A stretch of DNA of 28,367 bases. Source: Bacteroidetes bacterium UBA7692. GTDB lineage: Bacteria; Bacteroidota; Bacteroidia; Chitinophagales; LD1. Location: assembly GCA_002482725.1 (NCBI GenBank), contig DLGO01000140.1, positions 1 through 28,367 on the forward strand. Direction: 5' to 3'. The position numbers were made by a program, and so were the translations under genes. A model generated the notes under the pieces. It was given only the letters and a program-made list of their open reading frames with translations, did not search any database and was not told where the DNA came from. Of this stretch, positions 6,893 through 15,461 are shown one piece after another (position 1 is the first letter of the stretch; every line of letters begins with the position of its first letter).

Positions 6893-7513
6893 ATGAATCT
6901 TAAATTAAGAGAACGTTTGCTGAGCGCTACCCGCGACTTGTTTGTAAGGAAGGGAATAAAAAACCTGACTATGGACGAGGTAGCCAAGGAACTGGGGATG
7001 AGTAAGAAGACTATCTACCAGATGATAGAGAGCAAGGACGAGTTTGTGCAGGAAGTGATAGAGCGGTATATAGCAGATGAGAAGAAGCAACTGGATGTTT
7101 TTGCTACTACAGCATTGAATCCTGTGGATGAGATTGTGCATTTGTACAGCCATATACTGACGCAGAACAGGGAAATGAACCCAACAGTGCTGATAGATAT
7201 GCAGAAGTACTACCCTAAAAGCTGGGAAACATTGTCGGAATACCGCAATGTAGATATGTATAAGAGGGTTTTTGATAATCTGGAAAAAGGGAAGCAGGAA
7301 GGCTACTATGTAACCAATTTTGATTCGGATATAGTTACCAAATTATACATAGGGGTGCTTCAGGTTTTGGCTAATCAGGAATTATTTCCTTACCAGCAGT
7401 ATCAATTTGTAAATCTTTTGAAAGAGTACCTAAACTACCACCTGCGGGCGATTGCGAGCGAAAAAGGCTTGACTGCATGGCAGCAACATGAACTAATGAA
7501 TACAATAAGTTAA
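6893..7513 (+). CDS. TetR/AcrR family transcriptional regulator
   Basis: A 206-residue protein with a classic TetR N-terminal DNA-binding domain: an ATRDLFVRKGIKNLTMDEVA-type helix pair, then the recognition helix ELGMSKKTIYQMIESKDE around 33-50. The remaining ~150 residues form the helical ligand-binding and dimerisation domain, which is divergent and gives no hint of the ligand. It is the first gene of the efflux operon; the tolC-like ATG lies 38 bp after its stop. Family behaviour predicts that it represses this operon, itself included, until an effector (probably a pump substrate) binds. The inverted repeats at 6796-6812 and 6834-6864 are candidate operators. The identity of the family is clear; the regulatory target is inferred from position. 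Confidence 0.9.
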   Translation: MNLKLRERLLSATRDLFVRKGIKNLTMDEVAKELGMSKKTIYQMIESKDEFVQEVIERYIADEKKQLDVFATTALNPVDEIVHLYSHILTQNREMNPTVLIDMQKYYPKSWETLSEYRNVDMYKRVFDNLEKGKQEGYYVTNFDSDIVTKLYIGVLQVLANQELFPYQQYQFVNLLKEYLNYHLRAIASEKGLTAWQQHELMNTIS

Positions 7514-7551
7514 AATAAAATAAAAAGGTGTACGTCTACCCACCCATAATT

Positions 7552-9012
7552 ATGAAATACATCTACGCGCTACTAATCCTGACCATATCTATAACCGGCG
7601 GTTATGCCCAGCAGCCGGGTTTTTTAAAATCCTTTTCACTGCAGGACGCGGTTCAATTTGCTATCAAAAATAATTTTGATGCAAAAAACTCTGTACTTGG
7701 AGAAACTCAGGCCAAATGGCGCAACCGCGAGATAATTGCAACGGGTTTACCCAAAATAGATGCAGGCCTGGATTATTCATACTACTACAAGCTGCCTATA
7801 TTCCCTGCAGCGGATAAGATATTCAACGATACGTCCAGCGCTTCATCCAAGGTGTTCAGCTACCTGGCCCAGACCAACCCTGCCATCAGCCAGTTGCTAT
7901 ACAATGCAGCCGTAGGCAGCAAAAACTCCAGCATCAGCTTTGTATTGCCGCATACAGCTACTGCCAGCATACAGCTTACGCAGCTGCTATTCGATGGTCG
8001 CTATGTGGTAGGATTGAAAGCCACCAAAGATTTTACCAAAAGTGCGCGCCTGCAAAGGGACCTGAGCGAATTTGATATAAAGTACAACGTAACCAAAGCA
8101 TATTATCAGACCCAGGCATCGCAGGATGCGCTGGTTTCGCTGGCTGAAATAGAGAAATCGCTGGAAAAAATATTGAACGACACCCGAAAAACATACGAGG
8201 AGGGCCTGATAGAAGAACTGGATGTAAACCGCCTGGAGCTGGCACTTGGCAACCTGCAAACGCAGATTGCCAACCAGAAGCAACTGGGCGAAGTATCTGT
8301 AGCCAACCTTAAATTTCAGATGGGTTTGCCTTTGAGCGATGATATATTGCTTACAGAAAAATTGGATGAGCTGTATGCAAAAGCAAGCATGGTAAATACA
8401 GCCAAGACCTTTGACGCCAGCAACCGCATAGAGTACGATTTGCTGCAAACAGTAGTACGCATACAAGGCCACGACCTGGCACAGCGTAAAAGCGGCTACC
8501 TGCCTACATTGGCAGGGTTTGTCAATTTTGGTTTCAGCTCGCAGGTAGAAAAGTTCGGCGATATGTTCAAGAAAAGGTATGTAAGCTACCCTGACGGAGA
8601 TGTAGTTGCCAAGAGCAACTGGTTTCAGCAAGGTATTGTGGGCTTCAGCCTAAAAGTGCCCATTTTCGATGGTTTCAGCCGTATGTCTTCTGTGAAACAG
8701 GCAGAGGCAGAGGTAAGCAAAGCCAGGAACAACCTTGAGAAATTTAAGCAGGCAGCTATATTGCAGCTGCAATCTTCGCAGGCATTGTACATCAACGCCA
8801 TAAGCGATGAGTTCTACAGCAAAAAAGGTGTAACACTGGCAGAGAAGATATACAATACGTCGAACATAAAATTCAAAGAGGGTATCGGCAACAGCTTTGA
8901 GCTGACACAGGCGCAGCAGGATCTGATACAAAATAAACTGAAGTATGTGCAGGCACAGTTGAACGTGCTTACATCTAAAGCAGACCTGGATAAAGCCCTG
9001 GGCGTGCGCTAG
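7552..9012 (+). CDS. TolC-family outer membrane efflux protein
   Basis: A 486-residue outer-membrane factor. The frame stays open upstream to a GTG at 7528, but the ATG at 7552 begins a good signal peptide (MKYIYALLILTISITGGYAQ, cleavage near A19) and is preferred. Two outer-membrane efflux repeats are visible as long coiled-coil helices with beta segments. The first (~30-270) includes the extended loop rich in Ser/Asn/Ala near 75-115. The second (~280-486) ends in LNVLTSKADLDKALGVR, the usual C-terminal helix. As a trimer it forms the outer-membrane channel and periplasmic tunnel that the adaptor and RND pump from the next two genes dock onto. The 66-bp gap to the adaptor gene shows no terminator. 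Confidence 0.92.
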   Translation: MKYIYALLILTISITGGYAQQPGFLKSFSLQDAVQFAIKNNFDAKNSVLGETQAKWRNREIIATGLPKIDAGLDYSYYYKLPIFPAADKIFNDTSSASSKVFSYLAQTNPAISQLLYNAAVGSKNSSISFVLPHTATASIQLTQLLFDGRYVVGLKATKDFTKSARLQRDLSEFDIKYNVTKAYYQTQASQDALVSLAEIEKSLEKILNDTRKTYEEGLIEELDVNRLELALGNLQTQIANQKQLGEVSVANLKFQMGLPLSDDILLTEKLDELYAKASMVNTAKTFDASNRIEYDLLQTVVRIQGHDLAQRKSGYLPTLAGFVNFGFSSQVEKFGDMFKKRYVSYPDGDVVAKSNWFQQGIVGFSLKVPIFDGFSRMSSVKQAEAEVSKARNNLEKFKQAAILQLQSSQALYINAISDEFYSKKGVTLAEKIYNTSNIKFKEGIGNSFELTQAQQDLIQNKLKYVQAQLNVLTSKADLDKALGVR

Positions 9013-9078
9013 GTAACAATCTGAAAAGAACAATTTAACTAAAAGTATAAACAGCGGTAATCCGCAACAACAATAGAA

Positions 9079-10203
9079 ATGAAAAATACTATACTAACTG
9101 TATCAGCATGTTTGTTCCTGGTATCATGTGGCAGCAACAGCAACGACCTGGCAGGCAAAAAGAAACAGCTATCGGAGGCCAAGGCAGAACTGAAAGAACT
9201 GGAGACTAAAATATCTTCACTGGAAACAGCTATAGCTAAGGAGGATAAGGGATTTAAGGCGGAGCAGCGCAAAAAACTGGTGAAAATAGATACAGTAGCT
9301 ACATCGCAGTTCAGTCACTTTATAGAAGTGCAGGGTACTATAGATGCCGACGAAAACGTACTGGCCATAAACCAGATTCCGGGTATAGTTACCAGCATAA
9401 ACGTGCAACCAGGCGACAGGGTAAGTAAAGGCCAGATACTGGCAACCACAGAGAGCAGCGCCTACGAGCGTGGCATCGAGGCTTTGCAAACTCAATATGC
9501 TTTGGCAAGCACAGCCTTTGAAAAACAAAAGCGCCTGTGGGACCAGAACATAGGTAGTGAGATACAATACCTGCAAGCCAAAACGCAAAAAGAAGCTTTA
9601 GAGAAACAAATCAGGGGACAACAATCTCAACTGGAAATGACTAAAATAAAATCACCGATAAACGTAGTGGTAGATGAGGTGAGATTGAAGCTGGGTGACA
9701 TGGCTGCACCGAGCCAGGCAATGCCGGGCATACGCGTTATAAATGCAGAAAAGCTGAAGCTGAAAGCTACACTCAGCGATAACTACTTAGGCAGGGTTAA
9801 AAAAGGTGATAAGGTTAAAGTGTTCTTCCCCGACATTAACAAAACACAGGAGAGCATAGTTAGCTATGTGGGCAATGTGGTAAACCAAACAAACAGGACC
9901 TTTAACGTAGAGGTGAGCATCAATAACAAGAACAAAGACCTGGCGGCTAACATGCTGGCGAAGCTGATGATAAACGATGCTATACTTAAGAATGCAATAG
10001 TGGTTCCATCTAACATAGTGCAGCGCTCTGTAGATGGTATTTATGTGATAACAGAGGAGAACGGCAAGGCAGTTAAGAAAACTGTGGAAACAGGCGTAGA
10101 CTACAATGGCCAAACTGTTATTACCAAGGGATTGCAGGCGGGTGATAAGATTATAGTGTTTGGTTTCAGCGACCTGGTAGATGGCCAGCCAATAGAGTTC
10201 TGA
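9079..10203 (+). CDS. RND efflux periplasmic adaptor subunit (membrane fusion lipoprotein)
   Basis: A 374-residue adaptor. It has a lipoprotein signal with lipobox LVSC (Cys17), so it is tethered by a lipid. Residues ~26-55 form a charged coiled coil (QLSEAKAELKELETKISSLE) ahead of the usual domains, which is not standard for AcrA/MexA. Then come the first lipoyl half (~92-128, PGIVTSINVQPGDRVSKGQIL), a short alpha-helical hairpin (~130-187), the second lipoyl half (~188-210, KIKSPINVVVDEV), a beta-barrel domain and a membrane-proximal domain reaching the C-terminus. It bridges the RND pump and the TolC-like channel. It sits between those two genes, all on the same strand. The 94-bp gap to the pump gene holds a small GC-rich hairpin. 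Confidence 0.92.
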   Translation: MKNTILTVSACLFLVSCGSNSNDLAGKKKQLSEAKAELKELETKISSLETAIAKEDKGFKAEQRKKLVKIDTVATSQFSHFIEVQGTIDADENVLAINQIPGIVTSINVQPGDRVSKGQILATTESSAYERGIEALQTQYALASTAFEKQKRLWDQNIGSEIQYLQAKTQKEALEKQIRGQQSQLEMTKIKSPINVVVDEVRLKLGDMAAPSQAMPGIRVINAEKLKLKATLSDNYLGRVKKGDKVKVFFPDINKTQESIVSYVGNVVNQTNRTFNVEVSINNKNKDLAANMLAKLMINDAILKNAIVVPSNIVQRSVDGIYVITEENGKAVKKTVETGVDYNGQTVITKGLQAGDKIIVFGFSDLVDGQPIEF

Positions 10204-10259
10204 TGAACTGGGGGAAACCATTATAGCAATTAAGAAATCAGGAGATACAGATATTAATG

Positions 10260-10271
10260 CCGGCTCGCCGG
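10260..10271 (+). other. Small GC-rich hairpin between the adaptor and pump genes
   Basis: CCGG-CTCG-CCGG followed by TTTATTG stands out as a GC island in an AT-rich gap. The stem is only 4 bp and no long T-run follows. It could mark an mRNA processing or stability site that alters the adaptor:pump ratio, or it may mean nothing. Confidence 0.2.
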
Positions 10272-10297
10272 TTTATTGAGTAAAATAATCAGAACTT

Positions 10298-13200
10298 ATG
10301 GAAGAGGAACACTTAAAGGAATTATCATTTACCAGTTGGTGTGTAAATAACAGAACGGCCATTTATGTAGCTACATTTATCATAAGTGTAGTCGGCTTTA
10401 TGATTTACCAGGGATTACCGAAAGAGCTTTTTCCTGATGTCGTAGTGCCAACCATTTCGGTGGCTACCATATATCCCGGGGCTACACCTGCCGACGTGGA
10501 AAATCTGATAACCAAGCCATTGGAAAAACAGATAAAAGGTATAAACGGGGTTAAGAAAGTAACGAGCAACTCTATCTCCGATTTCTCGTTGATAGTTGCC
10601 GAATTCAGCACAGACCTGGACCCAACCGTATGTAAGCAGAAGGTGAGCGATGCAGTGGATAAGGGCAAAAGGGATTTGCCTACCGACCTGGACAATGACC
10701 CGCAGATACAGGAGTTCGATATATCGGAGCTACCCATTATGAATATAAATCTGTCGGGCGATTTGCCGCTGGACCAGATAAAAAAATATGCAGAGGACCT
10801 GCAGGATAAAATTGAGACGCTGAAAGAAATTACCCGCGTGGATATAGTGGGTGGACTGGAACGCGAGATACAGATAAACGTGGACCTGTATAAAATGACG
10901 GCTATTGGTATCACCTTTATGGATATTGAAAATGCCGTGCAGCGCGAGAACCTGAACATAAGCGGAGGGGAAATGCGCGTAGGCGACCTGAGAAGGAATA
11001 TCCGTGTTACGGGTGAGTTCAAGGATCCTAAGAAAATTGGGGATATTGTTATCCGCTCATTTCAGGGTAATTCAGTTTTCCTGAAAGATATAGCAACGGT
11101 GCTGGATGCCTATAAAGAGCGCCAGGACTTTGCCCGCCTGGACCATAAAGCAGTAGTAACGCTGAATGTGGTGAAACGCAGTGGCGAGAACCTGATTGTG
11201 GCCACTGACCAGATATACCAGTTTATAGAAGAGTACCAGCGCGACAGGTTCCCTGAAGGGCTGAAGATTAAGGTAACAGGCGATACATCGGATAACACCC
11301 GCTTGCAACTGCACGATTTGTTGAATACGGTTATACTCGGCTTTATTTTCGTAGTGTTGGTACTGATGTTTTTCATGGGCTTTACCAATGCATTTTTCGT
11401 TGGTTTGGCGGTTCCTTTGTCTTGTTTGGTGGCATTCCTGTTTATGCCTGCATTGGGTATGACCATGAACGTAATGGTGTTGTTTTCGCTACTGCTTGCC
11501 TTGGGTATAATAGTAGATGATGCCATAGTGGTGATAGAGAATACGCACAGGATATTCAATAAATATAATTTTAGTATAGAGCAGAGTGCAAAGTATGCTG
11601 CGGGCGAAGTTTTCATTCCGGTATTGGCTGGCACGATTACTACCTTAGCGCCTTTTCTTCCTTTGCTTTTCTGGCCGGGTATAGTGGGCAAGTTCATGAA
11701 GAACCTTCCTATGACCTTGATTATTACCTTGCTTGCATCCTTATTTGTAGCATTCATTATGAATCCTGTATTTGCGGTTACCTTCATGAAAAAGGATGAC
11801 CATGAGACTCCATCAAAACTGCGTGATTATGTAAAGGGTTTTGTGGTGTTTGGTATAATAGGCGCATTGGGTTATATAACCGGCAACATAGGCGTGGGCA
11901 ACTTTGCAGTTTTTGCCATGCTTATGCTATTATTTTACCATTATGTGCTGTTTAATGCCATCCGTGGGTTCCAGTTGAAAGTATGGCCAAGGTTTATGAA
12001 TGGCTATAGAAATATACTAAAGAAATTGATGGTTGGTAGAAGGCCTTTGTTTACTTCTTTGGCTACATTGCTATTACTTGTACTAAGTTGGACCATATTT
12101 ATTCTTTCTAAACCAGAAATTGTTTTCTTTCCTTCCGGGCAGCCAAACTTTGCTTACGTATACTGCTCGCTGCCACAAGGTACCGATGCGGTAGTGACAG
12201 ACTCTATAACACAGGAGATAGAAGCACGTGTGTACAAAGTAATAGGGCAGAACAACCCCGATGTTACTTCGGTAATAACCAACGTAGGTTTGGGTGCCGG
12301 CGACCCGCAAAACCCTGATAGGGTAGCGACACCTCACAAGTCTAAGGTTACGGTGGCATTTGAAAAATATGCGGACCGTAAGGATCCTATGACATCTAAA
12401 ATTTTATCTGCCATACGCGAAGAGTTCAAAAAGAAGGGTGTGCCGGGTGCTGTTATTTCAGTAGAGGCAGAAAGAAACGGGCCACCTGTGGGTAAGCCGA
12501 TCAATATTGAAATTTCGGGTGATGACTATTCCGAGTTGGAAAAAATATCGCAGGCTATAAGCGCTAATATCCAAAAGGCAGGCATAGAAGGTATAGATGA
12601 GTTAAAGACGGATTTACAGATAAGCAAGCCGGAGATAATCCTGGATATAGACAGGGAAAAGGCACAACGTGAAGGCGTATCGCTGGCACAGGTGGCTTTG
12701 GAAATACGCACAGCCTTGTTTGGTAAAGAGGTGTCAAAATTTCGCGATGTGGATGATGATGCACCTATACAGTTGCGCCTGGAGCCTAAGTACAGAACGC
12801 GTGTAGAAGAGCTGATGAACATCAGGATATCTTTCTTCGACCTTAGTTCCGGCCAGTTCAAACAGATACCTATTTCGGCTTTGGCTACGGTGCGTTACTC
12901 CAATGCTATCAGCACCATCAACCGTAAAAACCAGACAAGGGTAGTAACCTTGGGCAGTGAGGTAACGGAGGGTTTTAATGCCAACGAGATTGTGCCTAAA
13001 ATAGAAGAGGTAATTGCTGAAATGGATATACCGGAAGGCTACGAAGCAAAACTAACGGGTGAGCAGGAGCAGCAAGCCGAAACAGGTGCATTCCTTCAAG
13101 TGGCCTTCTTATTGGCTTTTGCAGGGATGTTCTTTGTATTGGTTACACAGTTCAATAGTGTTGTGAAACCACTGATAATAGCCAGTACTGTATTGTTCTC

Positions 13201-13672
13201 GCTGATAGGTGTGGCGCTGGGCTTTACCATATTCCGCATGCCATTCAGTATAGTAATAACCGGTGTGGGCGTATTTGCCCTGGCGGGTATAGTAATCAGG
13301 AACGGTATATTGCTGATAGAGTTTATAGATGAGCTAAGGCAACGCGGCTATGAGGTAAACGAAGCGGTGATAGAAGGTGGCGCTACACGTCTTACGCCTG
13401 TTGTGCTTACTGCTATGGCGGCTATACTTGGTTTGATACCGTTGGCAATAGGATTGAACATTGACTTTGCTTCCCTGTTCAGCCACTTCGATGCTAAGTT
13501 TTACCTGGGTGGCGACAACGTAGCTTTCTGGGGGCCATTGGCATGGACCATGATTTATGGCTTGGTGGTAGCAACATTCCTTACCTTGCTGGTAGTTCCT
13601 TGTATGTATATAATGGGTTACAGGACAAGGGAGTTTTTCAGGAGAGATAAAAGCGTAAAGGCAGCAGCATAG
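10298..13672 (+). CDS. RND efflux transporter permease (AcrB/MdtB-type)
   Basis: A 1124-residue inner-membrane pump with the duplicated RND layout: TM1 (~19-38), a large periplasmic porter/docking loop, TM2-6 (~342-497), TM7 (~585-603), a second periplasmic loop, and TM8-12 to the C-terminus. The proton-relay pair is present as Asp407-Asp408 in GIIVDDAIVVIEN. The position of AcrB Lys940 is Arg1001 (GIVIRNGILLIEF), a substitution seen in other RND subfamilies. Residues ~514-552 form an additional hydrophobic hairpin between TM6 and TM7, where AcrB has only an amphipathic helix, which would give 14 membrane segments. It exports drugs or other amphiphiles using the proton gradient with the adaptor and outer-membrane channel encoded just upstream; the substrate is unknown. 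The sequence looks like HAE-1-type rather than heavy-metal (CusA-like) pumps. Confidence 0.93.
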   Translation: MEEEHLKELSFTSWCVNNRTAIYVATFIISVVGFMIYQGLPKELFPDVVVPTISVATIYPGATPADVENLITKPLEKQIKGINGVKKVTSNSISDFSLIVAEFSTDLDPTVCKQKVSDAVDKGKRDLPTDLDNDPQIQEFDISELPIMNINLSGDLPLDQIKKYAEDLQDKIETLKEITRVDIVGGLEREIQINVDLYKMTAIGITFMDIENAVQRENLNISGGEMRVGDLRRNIRVTGEFKDPKKIGDIVIRSFQGNSVFLKDIATVLDAYKERQDFARLDHKAVVTLNVVKRSGENLIVATDQIYQFIEEYQRDRFPEGLKIKVTGDTSDNTRLQLHDLLNTVILGFIFVVLVLMFFMGFTNAFFVGLAVPLSCLVAFLFMPALGMTMNVMVLFSLLLALGIIVDDAIVVIENTHRIFNKYNFSIEQSAKYAAGEVFIPVLAGTITTLAPFLPLLFWPGIVGKFMKNLPMTLIITLLASLFVAFIMNPVFAVTFMKKDDHETPSKLRDYVKGFVVFGIIGALGYITGNIGVGNFAVFAMLMLLFYHYVLFNAIRGFQLKVWPRFMNGYRNILKKLMVGRRPLFTSLATLLLLVLSWTIFILSKPEIVFFPSGQPNFAYVYCSLPQGTDAVVTDSITQEIEARVYKVIGQNNPDVTSVITNVGLGAGDPQNPDRVATPHKSKVTVAFEKYADRKDPMTSKILSAIREEFKKKGVPGAVISVEAERNGPPVGKPINIEISGDDYSELEKISQAISANIQKAGIEGIDELKTDLQISKPEIILDIDREKAQREGVSLAQVALEIRTALFGKEVSKFRDVDDDAPIQLRLEPKYRTRVEELMNIRISFFDLSSGQFKQIPISALATVRYSNAISTINRKNQTRVVTLGSEVTEGFNANEIVPKIEEVIAEMDIPEGYEAKLTGEQEQQAETGAFLQVAFLLAFAGMFFVLVTQFNSVVKPLIIASTVLFSLIGVALGFTIFRMPFSIVITGVGVFALAGIVIRNGILLIEFIDELRQRGYEVNEAVIEGGATRLTPVVLTAMAAILGLIPLAIGLNIDFASLFSHFDAKFYLGGDNVAFWGPLAWTMIYGLVVATFLTLLVVPCMYIMGYRTREFFRRDKSVKAAA

Positions 13673-13953
13673 TTTGCGAGCAATGATATAAAGAGAAAGG
13701 GCTTTGCGGGTTAAACCACGGAGACCTTTTTTTATGACCCGGTGTTGAGTGCAATCGTTATTGAAATACTTATCCTTGTATGGCATCTGAATGCTGCTGT
13801 ATTAAGCTCAGAACGGTACACAGTAAGGCGATTTGGATACTAATGGATTATATCCTGTTGATGTATAATGATCAGGAATAAATAAAAGCTTTATGGACTG
13901 TTCAGGTTAGCGTTTGTAATTGGTAAGTAACAGGTAGGTGGATTCAACACATA
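13673..13953. other. Gene-free region after the efflux operon
   Basis: I see no credible coding sequence on either strand; the longest ATG reading frames are a dozen or so codons. GGTTAAACC and a T-run (…GAGACCTTTTTTT, ~13719-13733) lie about 50-60 bp after the pump gene, but the pairing is too weak to call a terminator. The convincing terminator of this interval is the hairpin at 13954-13984. Confidence 0.5.
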
Positions 13954-13984
13954 AAAAAGCAGGACTGTTGAGGTCCTGCTTTTT
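13954..13984. terminator. Bidirectional terminator between the RND pump and porV
   Basis: A perfect 12-bp stem, AAAAAGCAGGAC with GTCCTGCTTTTT, around a 7-nt loop. A-run and T-run flanks give a U-tract in both directions. It sits 22 bp beyond the porV stop codon (leftward) and about 280 bp beyond the pump gene. Confidence 0.9.
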
Positions 13985-14006
13985 CATCTAGAAATATGCT
14001 TGTGTA

Positions 14007-15329
14007 TTATGGTACAGAAGGTTCTGCCGGTTCAGCAGGAGCAGGTGTTGTATCTGCAGGTATTGCAGCACCTTTCTTTTTCTTCTTTTCCCTGGCCGGG
14101 GCAGCAGGCTCATCTACCAGAGAGAAACCTTTTGGCTGGCTTTTGATACCACCTTTGTTTATTTCGAATACCAATGAGAAACGCAAAGTGTTATCCAATG
14201 GATTGCGCTGTGCCGAAGTAGGGAACAGGTAAGAGAAGTGCAAACCTGCTATAGAATATTTAGCTGTCAGGCCGATGGTTGCAAATTGCCTTCCGCCTTT
14301 TGTTTTTGACTCGTAGAAGTATCCTGCCCTAACACCGAATAAACGGTTGTACATATACTCTGCACCAATACCCACTGTTACTTCTTTCAATTCTTCAGCA
14401 GAACCGCCCGGTGCATCGTTGAATGATCCGAACATACCCGAGATAAGAGTTTTCTGACGGAAGTCTGCAATTTTGTTGCTGTCAGCATCTGCAGTAGATG
14501 GAGTAGGCACCATTAATTTATTGAAATCTGCATAAACCCCAAACTGGTTTTTAGCATCGATATTCAATTTGTAACCTATACCGATACCAAGGTTGGTAGG
14601 AAGGAAGTCTTTTATAAGGCCATTGGTGTAACTTACTTTATTGCCTATGTTGGATATGTTCATACCCACTGATACATCGTGGCTCATAGAAGAACCTGCG
14701 GGCTTAAAGTTTTGGCTGTATAACCAAGAGATATCTGCTGCACCTGCAATTGCCGGCTTGATAACGTTGCCGGACTGATCGGAAGTACCACCTGCAAGGT
14801 TGGAGTATACAAAGCGCAATGAAACACCTAATGAGAATACTTTAGCCAACTTACGGGCGTAGAACAAATCCGCTGATAATTCATTTGGCCTGAACTGCTG
14901 TGTGTTATTGCCCTGATCGTCGGTGAACTGAATATTGCCTAAGCTGAAGTAACGTATGCCGCCACCTATTGTTTGTCCGTTGGGGCTGCCTTTTTTATCT
15001 TTTATGGTCGCAAACCCGTTCAGGTTTACTATATAAATATCGTTTACCAATTGCCTGAGCCATGGAGTATAAGTGATACCTACACCAAAATCCCTGTCTG
15101 TAAAAGCCATTTTAGCAGGGTTAAGCTGCGCACCGTTTACATCGGCAGGAGAAGCTATACCTACATCGCCCATACCACCGGCCCTTGCGTCAGAAACAAT
15201 CCTAAGGAAAGGCATTGCTGTGGTAATGGTATTCAGTTTCGTATTGCTTTGCGCAGAGGCTGCCAAACTGATAAGTGTCAGTGCTGCACCTGCGAGAGGG
15301 AATTTTATATTCATGAAATACTTAAACAT
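14007..15329 (-). CDS. porV: T9SS outer-membrane protein PorV (LptO)
   Basis: A 440-residue outer-membrane barrel of the FadL-like PorV family. The signal peptide is cleaved near A26; an alternative start at 15314 (MNIKFPLAG) gives an equally good one. The family hallmark FLRIVSDARAGGMGDVG lies at 41-57, followed by NPAKMAF and amphipathic beta strands ending at FSLVFEI. PorV binds the C-terminal domains of cargo leaving the SprA translocon and carries them to the PorU sortase. It lies directly downstream of porU on the same strand (132-bp gap), the same order as in Flavobacterium johnsoniae. Odd: about 48 residues follow the last strand (393-440), with five consecutive Lys and then a Pro/Ala/Glu-rich end. 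This tail should lie in the periplasm. It includes Asp-Thr-Thr, which fits the Bacteroidota O-glycosylation motif. The terminator at 13954-13984 follows. Confidence 0.93.
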   Translation of the reverse strand: MFKYFMNIKFPLAGAALTLISLAASAQSNTKLNTITTAMPFLRIVSDARAGGMGDVGIASPADVNGAQLNPAKMAFTDRDFGVGITYTPWLRQLVNDIYIVNLNGFATIKDKKGSPNGQTIGGGIRYFSLGNIQFTDDQGNNTQQFRPNELSADLFYARKLAKVFSLGVSLRFVYSNLAGGTSDQSGNVIKPAIAGAADISWLYSQNFKPAGSSMSHDVSVGMNISNIGNKVSYTNGLIKDFLPTNLGIGIGYKLNIDAKNQFGVYADFNKLMVPTPSTADADSNKIADFRQKTLISGMFGSFNDAPGGSAEELKEVTVGIGAEYMYNRLFGVRAGYFYESKTKGGRQFATIGLTAKYSIAGLHFSYLFPTSAQRNPLDNTLRFSLVFEINKGGIKSQPKGFSLVDEPAAPAREKKKKKGAAIPADTTPAPAEPAEPSVP

Positions 15330-15461
15330 TCAGTCTTGTTTATTAATGAGCAAATAAAACACTTTTATGTTAATCACAGACTTCTATTAGCACATAAGCC
15401 CGCGTATAACGTAAGTGTGTTTTGATTATTGTACGCCTTTTTTAATTTATCTAAATAAAAC

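Noticed and set aside
7528..7551. GTG start adding eight residues to the TolC-like protein
   Set aside because: It would place VYVYPPII before an otherwise perfect signal peptide that begins at the ATG at 7552.
7987..8631. Long open frame (214 codons) on the minus strand inside the tolC-like gene
   Set aside because: It is Cys/Tyr/Gln-rich with no recognisable domain, no start signal, and lies wholly antisense to a clear TolC-family gene.
11110..11787. 225-codon open frame antisense to the RND pump gene
   Set aside because: Ser/Ile/Thr-rich composition typical of the complement of hydrophobic codons; the pump on the other strand has an intact, motif-rich sequence.
13673..13740. Possible terminator directly after the RND pump gene (GGGTTAAACC … ACCTTTTTTT)
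   Set aside because: The T-run is present but the stem is short and interrupted; the hairpin at 13954-13984 is far stronger.
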